64,000 nt of DNA from Nitrospirae bacterium MYbin3 (GTDB lineage: Bacteria; Nitrospirota; Thermodesulfovibrionia; Thermodesulfovibrionales; Dissulfurispiraceae). Position numbers and translations under genes: made by a program. Below, one piece after another: positions 27,235 to 35,752 of the stretch. The notes under the pieces are model-generated. The model was not told where the DNA came from. It did not search any database and worked only from the letters and a program-made list of their open reading frames with translations. How positions within the stretch are numbered: the first letter of the stretch is position 1; each line of letters starts with the position of its first letter. The DNA lies in the NCBI GenBank assembly GCA_002753335.1, contig PEAD01000001.1, positions 1 through 64,000 on the forward strand, read 5' to 3'.

Positions 27235-29211
27235 ATGGCAGAAGCTAACAAGATTGATGTTTTGATGGAGGAGAAAAGGACATTTCCCCCGTCAAAGGAG
27301 TTCAGCGCACAGGCTCATATCAAGAGCTTGGCAGAGTACGAGGCTATGTACAAGCGGTCGGTTGAAGACCCCGAGGGATTCTGGGCCGAGATGGCAGAGA
27401 AGAACCTCACATGGTTTAAAAAATGGGATAAGGTTCTTGAGTATGATTTTAACAAGCCTTTTATCAAATGGTTTCAGGGCGGCAAGCTGAATGTATCCTA
27501 CAACTGCCTCGACAGACACATAAATACAGCCACAAGGAACAAGGCCGCCATAATATGGGAGGCTGACGACGGCTCATACAAGACCTATACATATCAGCAG
27601 CTTTTTATGGAGGTCAACAGGTTTGCGAACGTCCTGCATAAAAATGGAATAAAGAGGGGTGACAGGGTAACAATCTATCTACCGATGATTCCTGAACTTG
27701 CAATAGCGATGCTTGCCTGCTCCAGAATCGGCGCGATACACAGCATAGTTTTCGGCGGCTTCAGCGCTACAGCGCTCAGGGACAGGATACAGGACTGTCA
27801 GTCGAAGCTTTGCATTACGGCTGACAAGGGAGTCAGAGGCGGAAAGTTCGTTCCTCTTAAATCCAACAATGACGAAGCTATCGAAGAATGCCCCACAGTC
27901 GAGAAGGTGATAGTTGTAAAGCGCGGCGACGGTGAGGTCGCTATGAAAGCAGGCAGAGATATATGGTGGCATGAAGAAATGAAAGCTGCTGACATAAAGA
28001 ACGTGTGTGAGCCTGAGCAGATGGATGCAGAAGACCCGCTCTTCATACTGTACACCTCCGGTTCTACAGGAAAACCGAAGGGCGTGCTTCACACCACCGG
28101 AGGCTATTCACTTTATGCAAATCTTACGTTCAAATATATCTTCGACTACCATGATGAAGATATACATTTCTGCCACCCCGACATCGGCTGGGTTACCGGC
28201 CATAGCTACATCGTTTACGGGCCTCTGTCTGCAGGCGCTACAAGCCTCATGTTTGAGGGCATACCGTCTTATCCTGATGCAGGAAGGTTCTGGGAAATAT
28301 GTGCAAAGCATAGGGTAAATATTTTCTACACCGCTCCGACAGCGATAAGAGCTCTTATGAGGGAAGGTGAAACATGGCCTGCAAAGCATGACCTCTCATC
28401 CCTGAGAGTGCTTGGCTCTGTTGGTGAGCCGATCAATCCCGAGGCATGGATGTGGTATCACAGAAACATAGGAAAAGAGAAGCTTCCGATAGTTGACACA
28501 TGGTGGCAGACAGAAACCGGAGGCATTCTGATAACCCCGCTTCCGGGCGCAATGACACTGAAGCCAGGCTCTGCTACAAGACCGTTCTTTGGCGTTGTAC
28601 CGAAAGTTCTTAAGGATGACGGCAGTCCGGCAGCAGCAAACGAAGGCGGAAAGCTTGTTATCGAAAAACCGTGGCCCGGAATGCTCCGTGGTACCTATGG
28701 CGATCCTGAGAACAAACGCATCAAGGAAGTATATTTCTCACAGTATGCTGGCAAATACTTCACCGGAGACGGAGCCAGAGTGGATGAGGACGGCGACTAC
28801 TGGCTTATGGGGCGTATTGATGATGTTATTAATATCTCGGGCCACCGCTTAGGCACTGCCGAAGTAGAGTCGGCGCTGGTAAGCCATGCAAAGGTGGCAG
28901 AGGCGGCGGTTGTCGGATATCCGCACGACATAAAAGGCGAAGGCATCTATGTGTATGTAACGCTAAAGCAGGGAATCGATCCTTCAGATGCGCTTAAAAA
29001 GGAACTGGTCGGCCATGTCAGGACCGTTATCGGACCTATTGCTACACCTGACAAACTTCAGTTCGCTCCCGGACTGCCAAAGACAAGAAGCGGCAAGATT
29101 ATGAGAAGAATTCTCAGAAAGATCGCCCATGGACAGACGGACGAGCTTGGGGATACATCCACGCTTGCTGATCCTTCGGTTGTGGAAAGTCTTGTAAAAG
29201 GCAAACTATAG
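27235..29211 (+). CDS. acs: Acetyl-CoA synthetase (AMP-forming)
   Basis: 658 residues, full length. It forms acetyl-AMP and then acetyl-CoA from acetate, ATP and CoA. The phosphate-binding loop is [22 protein letters not shown] is the acetate-pocket motif, the hinge region is [14 protein letters not shown], and the C-terminal TRSGKIMRR carries the catalytic lysine that is controlled by acetylation in this family. The SD GAAGGAGG is strong. It ends the acetate module and is followed by a rho-independent hairpin. No acetyltransferase or deacetylase for its regulation is in the window. Confidence 0.97.
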   Translation: MAEANKIDVLMEEKRTFPPSKEFSAQAHIKSLAEYEAMYKRSVEDPEGFWAEMAEKNLTWFKKWDKVLEYDFNKPFIKWFQGGKLNVSYNCLDRHINTATRNKAAIIWEADDGSYKTYTYQQLFMEVNRFANVLHKNGIKRGDRVTIYLPMIPELAIAMLACSRIGAIHSIVFGGFSATALRDRIQDCQSKLCITADKGVRGGKFVPLKSNNDEAIEECPTVEKVIVVKRGDGEVAMKAGRDIWWHEEMKAADIKNVCEPEQMDAEDPLFILYTSGSTGKPKGVLHTTGGYSLYANLTFKYIFDYHDEDIHFCHPDIGWVTGHSYIVYGPLSAGATSLMFEGIPSYPDAGRFWEICAKHRVNIFYTAPTAIRALMREGETWPAKHDLSSLRVLGSVGEPINPEAWMWYHRNIGKEKLPIVDTWWQTETGGILITPLPGAMTLKPGSATRPFFGVVPKVLKDDGSPAAANEGGKLVIEKPWPGMLRGTYGDPENKRIKEVYFSQYAGKYFTGDGARVDEDGDYWLMGRIDDVINISGHRLGTAEVESALVSHAKVAEAAVVGYPHDIKGEGIYVYVTLKQGIDPSDALKKELVGHVRTVIGPIATPDKLQFAPGLPKTRSGKIMRRILRKIAHGQTDELGDTSTLADPSVVESLVKGKL

Positions 29212-29227
29212 AAGCATAATCGTACAA

Positions 29228-29261
29228 AAGAAAGAGGGCGGTATTTTCCGCCCTCTTTCTT
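29228..29261 (+). terminator. Terminator hairpin after acs
   Basis: A 14-bp stem (AAGAAAGAGGGCGG / CCGCCCTCTTTCTT) with a six-base loop lies 16 bases after the acs stop. The T-run is part of the stem's 3' arm and continues only loosely, so it may work in both directions. Confidence 0.8.
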
Positions 29262-29317
29262 GCATTTTGGGCCTTATAATGTTATAACTAAGCACAGGGA
29301 AAGGGGAGGATGCTGAC

Positions 29318-29446
29318 GTGATTTTAGACAATTCATCAATCGCCCGTCATAGCGGAAACAAAATCAGTGATAAGTTTCTGCAATGGTTTTTCCCCAGACA
29401 CTCAGGGATTTCGCCTCCAGAAGCATCTATCTTAACTGTAGAATAA
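29318..29446 (+). CDS. Possible 42-residue small protein
   Basis: A short open frame with a GTG start and GGGGAGG eight bases upstream, ending 23 bases before the next gene. It has no recognisable domain; the product is mixed polar/hydrophobic and starts VILDNSSIARHSGNK. A TATAAT word lies upstream at 29275. The SD and spacing are the only support. It could equally be leader sequence of the following gene. Confidence 0.22.
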   Translation: MILDNSSIARHSGNKISDKFLQWFFPRHSGISPPEASILTVE

Positions 29447-29469
29447 AAAATATACTTAAGGAGGTTCTT

Positions 29470-29910
29470 ATGGGTTTTTTTAGCAAGCTGTTTGGTGGTG
29501 GAGCAGAAAAGGAATATCCTGCACTCGACGCTGCGTCTTCTGCAGGACAGTCTTTAGAAAAGTTTCGTCCCCAGTTGGAGACGTTGATAAAAAAAATTGA
29601 TGACAAATACGAGGTGGTTCCTTCGGCCAAGGCGCTTTATACCTTTCTCGGCAACCCTCCCGGAATGTTTGGCATGGTCTGGTTTTTAGAAAATGATCCT
29701 GCAGAGCATAACATGAAAAGTCTGATGGCAAAAAAGGGTTTTGGACAAAAGAAGATAGACACCATTATGATCAAGCTTAGGGAGGCTTATACCGAAGCCG
29801 AAGCTGAGGCACGTTTTTCGGCGGAGGCGGCCGGAAAGAAAATTATTGTTATTCCTTCCGAGGTCTTAGCAGAAAAGCTTTACAAGATACTGCATACGAT
29901 GGACGAATAA
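29470..29910 (+). CDS. Conserved-looking hypothetical protein
   Basis: 146 residues from the ATG at 29470, chosen because AAGGAGG lies six bases upstream (the frame itself opens earlier). It starts MGFFSKLFGGG, a short amphipathic/hydrophobic N terminus seen in many soluble small proteins, and is otherwise helical and soluble with no cysteines and no motif that I recognise. It is bracketed by terminators on both sides, so it is a single-gene unit. Function unknown. Confidence 0.7.
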   Translation: MGFFSKLFGGGAEKEYPALDAASSAGQSLEKFRPQLETLIKKIDDKYEVVPSAKALYTFLGNPPGMFGMVWFLENDPAEHNMKSLMAKKGFGQKKIDTIMIKLREAYTEAEAEARFSAEAAGKKIIVIPSEVLAEKLYKILHTMDE

Positions 29911-29942
29911 GCTAAAAGATTGTTAGCATAGTTAACACAAAA

Positions 29943-29970
29943 AAGAAGCGGCGTATGCCGCTTCTTTTTT
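29943..29970 (+). terminator. Rho-independent terminator
   Basis: Stem AAGAAGCGGC / GCCGCTTCTT with a GTAT loop, followed by T residues. It lies 33 bases after the hypothetical gene's stop. Confidence 0.9.
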
Positions 29971-30008
29971 GTAGAAGTTAGCCGTGCCAAGGAGGTATCT
30001 TTTTTAAA

Positions 30009-30581
30009 ATGAATCATTTAAAGCATTTTGCAAAAAAGGTTATAAGCAAAGAGTACAGACAGCTCTGCAAACAGGTTGAAGCGCTTAAAACCCTGCCGAT
30101 AGACGATGCCTACGACAAGGCCGGTGATATGCTGCATCAGCTTTGCATAAGAAAGGCGGCCGAGTTTGTTAAAGACGCACAGGCGCGTGATGAATCTCCG
30201 TTTAGAGACCTGCATGAACATGACTTTTTTCATGAGATGCTTATAGTTGACCTCTGGATGGCTGACAAAGTATTTGCCGGAAAGAGAAAGGCTGTTGCCG
30301 ACAGCCTTCATAAACAGTATGAGAGAGTCTTTTATCTTTCGGGCCATGCTGATAAATCTCTCGAAGAGATGCGCAGAAAGTTCGAAATGTATTCAGACAC
30401 ATGGTGCGATATTACAGGGCATCAGGATGAATTTGGGCTTGCTGTTTCTAAAAACCTCTTTGGCAATCGTGAGTTTAGGGCACCTCACACTTCGTTCTGG
30501 ATAGTCTGGCATGCTGATGAAATGAAAAAACTGTTTGTCGAGATTCGCAAGCTTATGAAGGGGCTGAAAAGCAAGGCCTAA
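30009..30581 (+). CDS. Hypothetical soluble protein
   Basis: 190 residues, mainly alpha-helical and charged, with a His/Asp/Glu-rich stretch (RDLHEHDFFHEMLIVDLWMADK near residue 67) and conserved-looking Trp residues towards the C terminus. The SD AAGGAGG is about 12 bases before the ATG, longer than usual. No signal peptide or membrane segment. I do not recognise the family. The His/Glu cluster might bind a metal, but that is only a suggestion. Confidence 0.65.
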   Translation: MNHLKHFAKKVISKEYRQLCKQVEALKTLPIDDAYDKAGDMLHQLCIRKAAEFVKDAQARDESPFRDLHEHDFFHEMLIVDLWMADKVFAGKRKAVADSLHKQYERVFYLSGHADKSLEEMRRKFEMYSDTWCDITGHQDEFGLAVSKNLFGNREFRAPHTSFWIVWHADEMKKLFVEIRKLMKGLKSKA

Positions 30582-30641
30582 AATGCCTGACAACATGCTG
30601 ATTTACAATGTTTTAATGCGTTCGCTTTTCTGTTGTTCTGG

Positions 30642-30671
30642 TTGACATTAATAGGGGTATTAAAATAAAAT
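30642..30671 (+). promoter_or_regulatory. Sigma70-type promoter for the small lipoprotein gene
   Basis: A perfect TTGACA (30642-30647) is followed after 18 bases by TAAAAT (30666-30671). Transcription would start near 30678, about 48 bases before the lipoprotein ATG at 30726. Confidence 0.6.
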
Positions 30672-30725
30672 ATACCGTTTGTGAAACAAAAACAAAATTT
30701 AAAATAAAGAAAAGAGGTGAAGAAA

Positions 30726-31070
30726 ATGAGAAAAGATTTTAAACTGTTTTCCCTGATTGTTTTCGTCTGTATGTTTGCATTCATATTTGTCGGATGCTCC
30801 TCAAAACCTGCAGGACCGGATCCGGCCGAAATCATAAAGGCTATCCAGACAACGGTTGAAGGCACTCCAGCAGGGCTGAAAATCAAGTCGCCGATAACAA
30901 TAGTGGAGCCTGCTAAACCGGTGGGAGACGGCAAAGAATATTCTGTTAAGTCAGAATACACCGTTGTTGACAAAGAGGGCAAAGAGAAGAAAGAAACAGT
31001 AACCTATAAACTTACATCCTCCATAAATGATATGGGTGTTGTTGTTTGGATGGCTATGGATATGAAATAA
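30726..31070 (+). CDS. Small lipoprotein, function unknown
   Basis: 114 residues from the ATG at 30726; AGAGGTG sits six bases upstream, which also rules out the in-frame GTG at 30717 that overlaps it. The N terminus has a basic start, a hydrophobic segment and the lipobox FVGC at about residue 26, so it is exported and lipid-anchored. The mature part begins SSKPAGPDP and continues as a small beta-rich domain with many Lys/Glu and a VVDKEGKEKKETVTY stretch. It has its own promoter and terminator. No family recognised. Confidence 0.75.
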   Translation: MRKDFKLFSLIVFVCMFAFIFVGCSSKPAGPDPAEIIKAIQTTVEGTPAGLKIKSPITIVEPAKPVGDGKEYSVKSEYTVVDKEGKEKKETVTYKLTSSINDMGVVVWMAMDMK

Positions 31071-31099
31071 GCTTTTTGTAAGGGTTCGAAGTTTTTGAT

Positions 31100-31131
31100 A
31101 AAGAGGGCGATGCAATCGCCCTCTTTTTTTA
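31100..31131 (+). terminator. Rho-independent terminator
   Basis: Stem AAAGAGGGCGAT / ATCGCCCTCTTT with a three-base loop, followed by T residues; 30 bases after the lipoprotein stop. Confidence 0.92.
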
Positions 31132-31156
31132 CGCTAAATGTTAGAATTGAACTGAA

Positions 31157-31582
31157 ATGATCGGAACAAAAATATATATTAAAAAAACGCAGGCATATTT
31201 TTTTCTCGCCATGTATGCGCTGCTGGCTGTGATAGGCGGTTATCTAAGCATAAAACCTGCATTGAATGATCAGGACCCGAACAATGCGGCCGGGTTTATG
31301 CTGGTTTTCGGAACAGGCATGTTCATCTTGACGCTCACAAAAATTATGAAGCCTCAAATATCTTTTGAAGGAGATTTTCTTGAGCTGTCGCAGAAGCGGA
31401 CAAAACAGATTGTCCGGTATAGAAATATTACGGCGGTGGACAGGCCTAACCCTAACTCCATAGTTGTTACGCTCAGAGAAGATGGCAAAAAGACCGAAGT
31501 CACGATTTGGCTGAATGAACTAGAGAAGGCTGATATAGAAAAAATCTACGATTTTTTATCCAACAAAAGATGGAAAAAATAA
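31157..31582 (+). CDS. Hypothetical membrane protein with PH-like tail
   Basis: 141 residues. Two hydrophobic segments (about 12-32 and 46-64) are followed by a cytoplasmic domain of about 70 residues whose pattern (ISFEGDFLELSQKRTKQIVRYRNITAVD ... ITVTL-like strands, final helix) resembles bacterial PH-like/YdbT-type domains; this likeness is judged by eye. No clear SD. Its stop codon lies in the left arm of a bidirectional terminator shared with glnB. Function unknown. Confidence 0.65.
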   Translation: MIGTKIYIKKTQAYFFLAMYALLAVIGGYLSIKPALNDQDPNNAAGFMLVFGTGMFILTLTKIMKPQISFEGDFLELSQKRTKQIVRYRNITAVDRPNPNSIVVTLREDGKKTEVTIWLNELEKADIEKIYDFLSNKRWKK

Positions 31583-31616
31583 ACTGAAGGGGCCGGTTTT
31601 CCCGGCCCCTTCAGTT

Positions 31617-31618
<2 letters not shown>
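31581..31618. terminator. Bidirectional terminator between hypothetical gene and glnB
   Basis: A 16-bp perfect stem, AAACTGAAGGGGCCGG / CCGGCCCCTTCAGTTT, with a five-base loop. A-run and T-run flank both sides. It overlaps the stop codons of the two convergent genes. Confidence 0.9.
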
Positions 31619-33346
<1,728 letters not shown>

Positions 33347-33357
33347 CACAGCCTCCT

Positions 33358-34296
33358 TTAAAAGTTTAGTGTTACGTTCAGCCCATAGACCACTGTTGGG
33401 TCAAGGTGTCCGTTAGGGTTGTACTCAAATTTGCGATACGAGTCCCTGCTGCTTACGGGTGTTCCGTTGGCGTCAGCAACTAGCCTGGATGCATTATGCG
33501 AAAGCGGGAACCAGTACTGTACGCTAGGCTGTATGGTGAACTTGCCGACAGGTATGTTGACCGCTGCTTTAAGCATTCCGTCATGAAGCCCCTGATACTT
33601 TTTGCCGTTATAGTTTGTTGCAATCCCGTTTATAAGCGGGGTAGCCTGCCCGGCCGGTGTTGCATTGTAGGTTCTCCAGTATGCGTCGGTCATAGCAAAA
33701 TAGCCGCCAGCTGCTGCGCCAAGATCAAGGGTGACAGCCTTGGTAACATTTACCGTGTGCGCAAACGAAAGATTCGCGTAAGTGCCAGCATAGTGCCCTA
33801 TGTCGCGATAAACCGAGAGCGTCGGCTTTGATATGACATCCAGCGCCGCAGTAAGGAAAAGCTCTTCAGTCTGTCTTACATATCCTGTGCCGTAATAAAT
33901 CCAGCCTCCGGTAAGAGCCAGCTTGCTGATGTTATAAGTGTAGCTCAGCGTTATATCCGTCTCGTTAAGATTTTTGGAGCCGCCGAGCTGTCCGGGGTCA
34001 GCCTGCGTTCCCCCGTTGCCGGTGTTGGATTTCCAATCCGAAGTCATCGAGGACTGCGTCCAGCGCTCTTTGCTGTCTATGTTGCTCCACATGCCGATAG
34101 AAAAACCTGAGTAGTTGACCGTAACCGCAGGCTGGACAACTATGCTGCCTCTGCTTATTTCATAGCCTCTGAATATATACTTGTTGAACGCGCCCACCGA
34201 TGCGCTGCCAGTAACCTTTGCCTCTTCAGCATAGACGCTGCCTAATAATGCCGAAACCAAAACTGCTGTTAATACTAAAACTCTTAACCCTTTCAT
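33358..34296 (-). CDS. Outer-membrane beta-barrel (TorF-like putative porin)
   Basis: 312 residues with a signal peptide (cleavage near VYA-EEA). The mature protein has alternating aromatic/hydrophobic strands, begins with KVTGSASVGAFNKYIFRGYEISRG, as in the TorF family of putative porins, and ends in a strand with terminal Phe (VTLNF), the typical outer-membrane insertion signal. SD AGGAGG upstream. Eleven bases separate it from amt. The position suggests a channel for ammonium or other nitrogen compounds across the outer membrane; substrate choice is inferred only. Confidence 0.82.
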   Translation of the reverse strand: MKGLRVLVLTAVLVSALLGSVYAEEAKVTGSASVGAFNKYIFRGYEISRGSIVVQPAVTVNYSGFSIGMWSNIDSKERWTQSSMTSDWKSNTGNGGTQADPGQLGGSKNLNETDITLSYTYNISKLALTGGWIYYGTGYVRQTEELFLTAALDVISKPTLSVYRDIGHYAGTYANLSFAHTVNVTKAVTLDLGAAAGGYFAMTDAYWRTYNATPAGQATPLINGIATNYNGKKYQGLHDGMLKAAVNIPVGKFTIQPSVQYWFPLSHNASRLVADANGTPVSSRDSYRKFEYNPNGHLDPTVVYGLNVTLNF

Positions 34297-34323
34297 CTCT
34301 CTGTCCTCCTGTTTGATTTTTAT

Positions 34324-34548
34324 TCAGGCCGAATGCCTGTGTTTTATCGGTTCTTCTGATACCTTTAAATCTGTAATCTCCTTTGCCCTCTCCTTCCTTA
34401 TGCCGTATTTTTTTATTTTGTAGCCAATCATGCGTTCTGTTATCCCGAGATTTCTGGCGGCCTGTGCCATAATCCATTTGCACCCTATAAGCGCGGCCGT
34501 TATCTCGGTTTTTTCGATCTCTTTAATTCTGTCTTTCAAGGTTCCCAT
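34324..34548 (-). CDS. Orphan Fis-type HTH protein (NifA/NtrC C-terminal-like)
   Basis: 74 residues: a short helix-rich start (LKDRIKEIEKTEITAAL) leading into a Fis-family helix-turn-helix (AARNLGITERMIGYKIKKYGI) very like the DNA-binding end of NifA, with no receiver, GAF or AAA+ domain. It is the first gene of the porin-amt-glnB operon and sits directly behind the sigma54 promoter. As it lacks the AAA+ module it cannot activate sigma54 itself; it might compete for, or assist at, the enhancer sites of a full NifA/NtrC protein. SD AGGAGG is four bases before the ATG. Confidence 0.82.
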   Translation of the reverse strand: MGTLKDRIKEIEKTEITAALIGCKWIMAQAARNLGITERMIGYKIKKYGIRKERAKEITDLKVSEEPIKHRHSA

Positions 34549-34568
34549 AAAACCTCCTATAGCTTTAA

Positions 34569-34584
34569 AGCATTTGCCGTGCCA
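34569..34584 (-). promoter_or_regulatory. Sigma54 promoter of the HTH-porin-amt-glnB operon
   Basis: On the minus strand the sequence is TGGCACGGCAAATGCT, which matches the consensus TGGCACG-N4-TTGCW at every fixed base except one T. GG and GC are ten bases apart, as required. Transcription would begin about 10 bases before the first ATG. The match to nitrogen genes supports it. No enhancer site could be assigned with confidence upstream. Confidence 0.85.
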
Positions 34585-34737
34585 AAAGGGAACATATTGA
34601 TTTTTAATGATACTGATGCAAGCATATACGACAAAAAAGTAGATTTGGTGTTTGTATGCTACAATTTTGTAACGAAAGACGATTGGCTATGACTATTCAG
34701 GAAAGTTGTTTTCTGCTTATAATGGTAAAATATTTTC

Positions 34738-35631
34738 ATGAAAGATCAACGAAAAATTATCGTCGAAAATGCTTTAAGGATGTCGAAGGAGACAGGGAGC
34801 GAAAAAATATTACTGTTTCTTGATACCATTCAGTCTTGCCGCTGGTGGATAACAGCAGATGTTAAAGAAAAGAAGCGGATTATAGTTGTCTTGCCAAAAA
34901 AATTAGAACTTAAAAATCTAACTTTAAAAAAAACTTGCTCTGAAATTATCCGGAGCTGGTCAGGCAATCAGACCCGATTTTCAAGGATTAAATATGCTTT
35001 TCTTCACGGTGTTATTCACGAAATGATTAATGAGAATAGCAAGGTGGTCTGCGTTCTCGGCCCCTCGGGAAAGAGCCATCTTGATACTATAACGATCCAC
35101 GACTTGTCTCTTTCCTGGAGCGAGGAATTCCCGTTTGACGTAAAAGGGCTTATCAGGAACAAGGCTTTTTATACAATAATGGCGGTAATTGATATTGCTC
35201 TGGATATAGGGGCTTTAGGCAGGGAGGGAAAATCCATAGGCACGATCTTTGTTATAGGGGACTCGCAAAAAGTCCTGAAATTGTCGCATCAGGCGGTTTT
35301 TAATCCGTTTAAGGGATATCCTCTAAGAGATAGAAAGATAACCAGGACAGAGGTGGTTGAAAGCTTGAAAGAGTTTGCAAAACTTGATGGGGCAATTGTC
35401 ATATCAGATGACGGTACTGTTGAAGCAGCCGGCAGACACCTTGATGCAGGAGGATCAACAGCAAAGACTCTGAGAGGCTTGGGGGCAAGGCACAGATCAG
35501 CTGCGGGGATCTCCAGAAAAACAATGTCTGTATCTATTGTTGTCTCTGAAAGCACCGGCAAAGTAACCATTTTTGACAAAGGCGCTATAGCTTTAACGCT
35601 AGAGCCCTTGATAAGCCGGCGTTTAGTATAA
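34738..35631 (+). CDS. DisA_N-type diadenylate cyclase (c-di-AMP synthase)
   Basis: 297 residues. The C-terminal half is a DAC (DisA_N) domain with both catalytic motifs: the DGA motif (KLDGAIVISDDGTVEAAG, near residue 217) and the RHR motif (LGARHRSAAG, near 251). Such domains condense two ATP to cyclic di-AMP. The N-terminal half (about 1-130) is a separate alpha/beta domain that recalls the pyruvate-kinase-C-like domain of archaeal DacZ. It has no membrane segment and no DisA helix-hairpin-helix part. A TATAAT at 34718-34723 lies so close that the mRNA would have a leader of only about 8 bases; no SD is present. It precedes a DHH-DHHA1-CBS-CCA protein. Confidence 0.87.
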   Translation: MKDQRKIIVENALRMSKETGSEKILLFLDTIQSCRWWITADVKEKKRIIVVLPKKLELKNLTLKKTCSEIIRSWSGNQTRFSRIKYAFLHGVIHEMINENSKVVCVLGPSGKSHLDTITIHDLSLSWSEEFPFDVKGLIRNKAFYTIMAVIDIALDIGALGREGKSIGTIFVIGDSQKVLKLSHQAVFNPFKGYPLRDRKITRTEVVESLKEFAKLDGAIVISDDGTVEAAGRHLDAGGSTAKTLRGLGARHRSAAGISRKTMSVSIVVSESTGKVTIFDKGAIALTLEPLISRRLV

Positions 35632-35752
35632 AAGCAGTTTTCTTAGCTTTTCTTTTTTGTTTCATGAATAAAGCAAACAAGATTGATATTGGTACTGTAG
35701 CGGAGCCCTCGACCACCAAATGCGATGAGAACAATATGGTATTCTTAAAATC

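Noticed and set aside
34649-34663. NifA enhancer site (TGT...ACA) upstream of the sigma54 promoter
   Set aside because: The spacing is nine bases, while NifA sites need ten; it may be chance.
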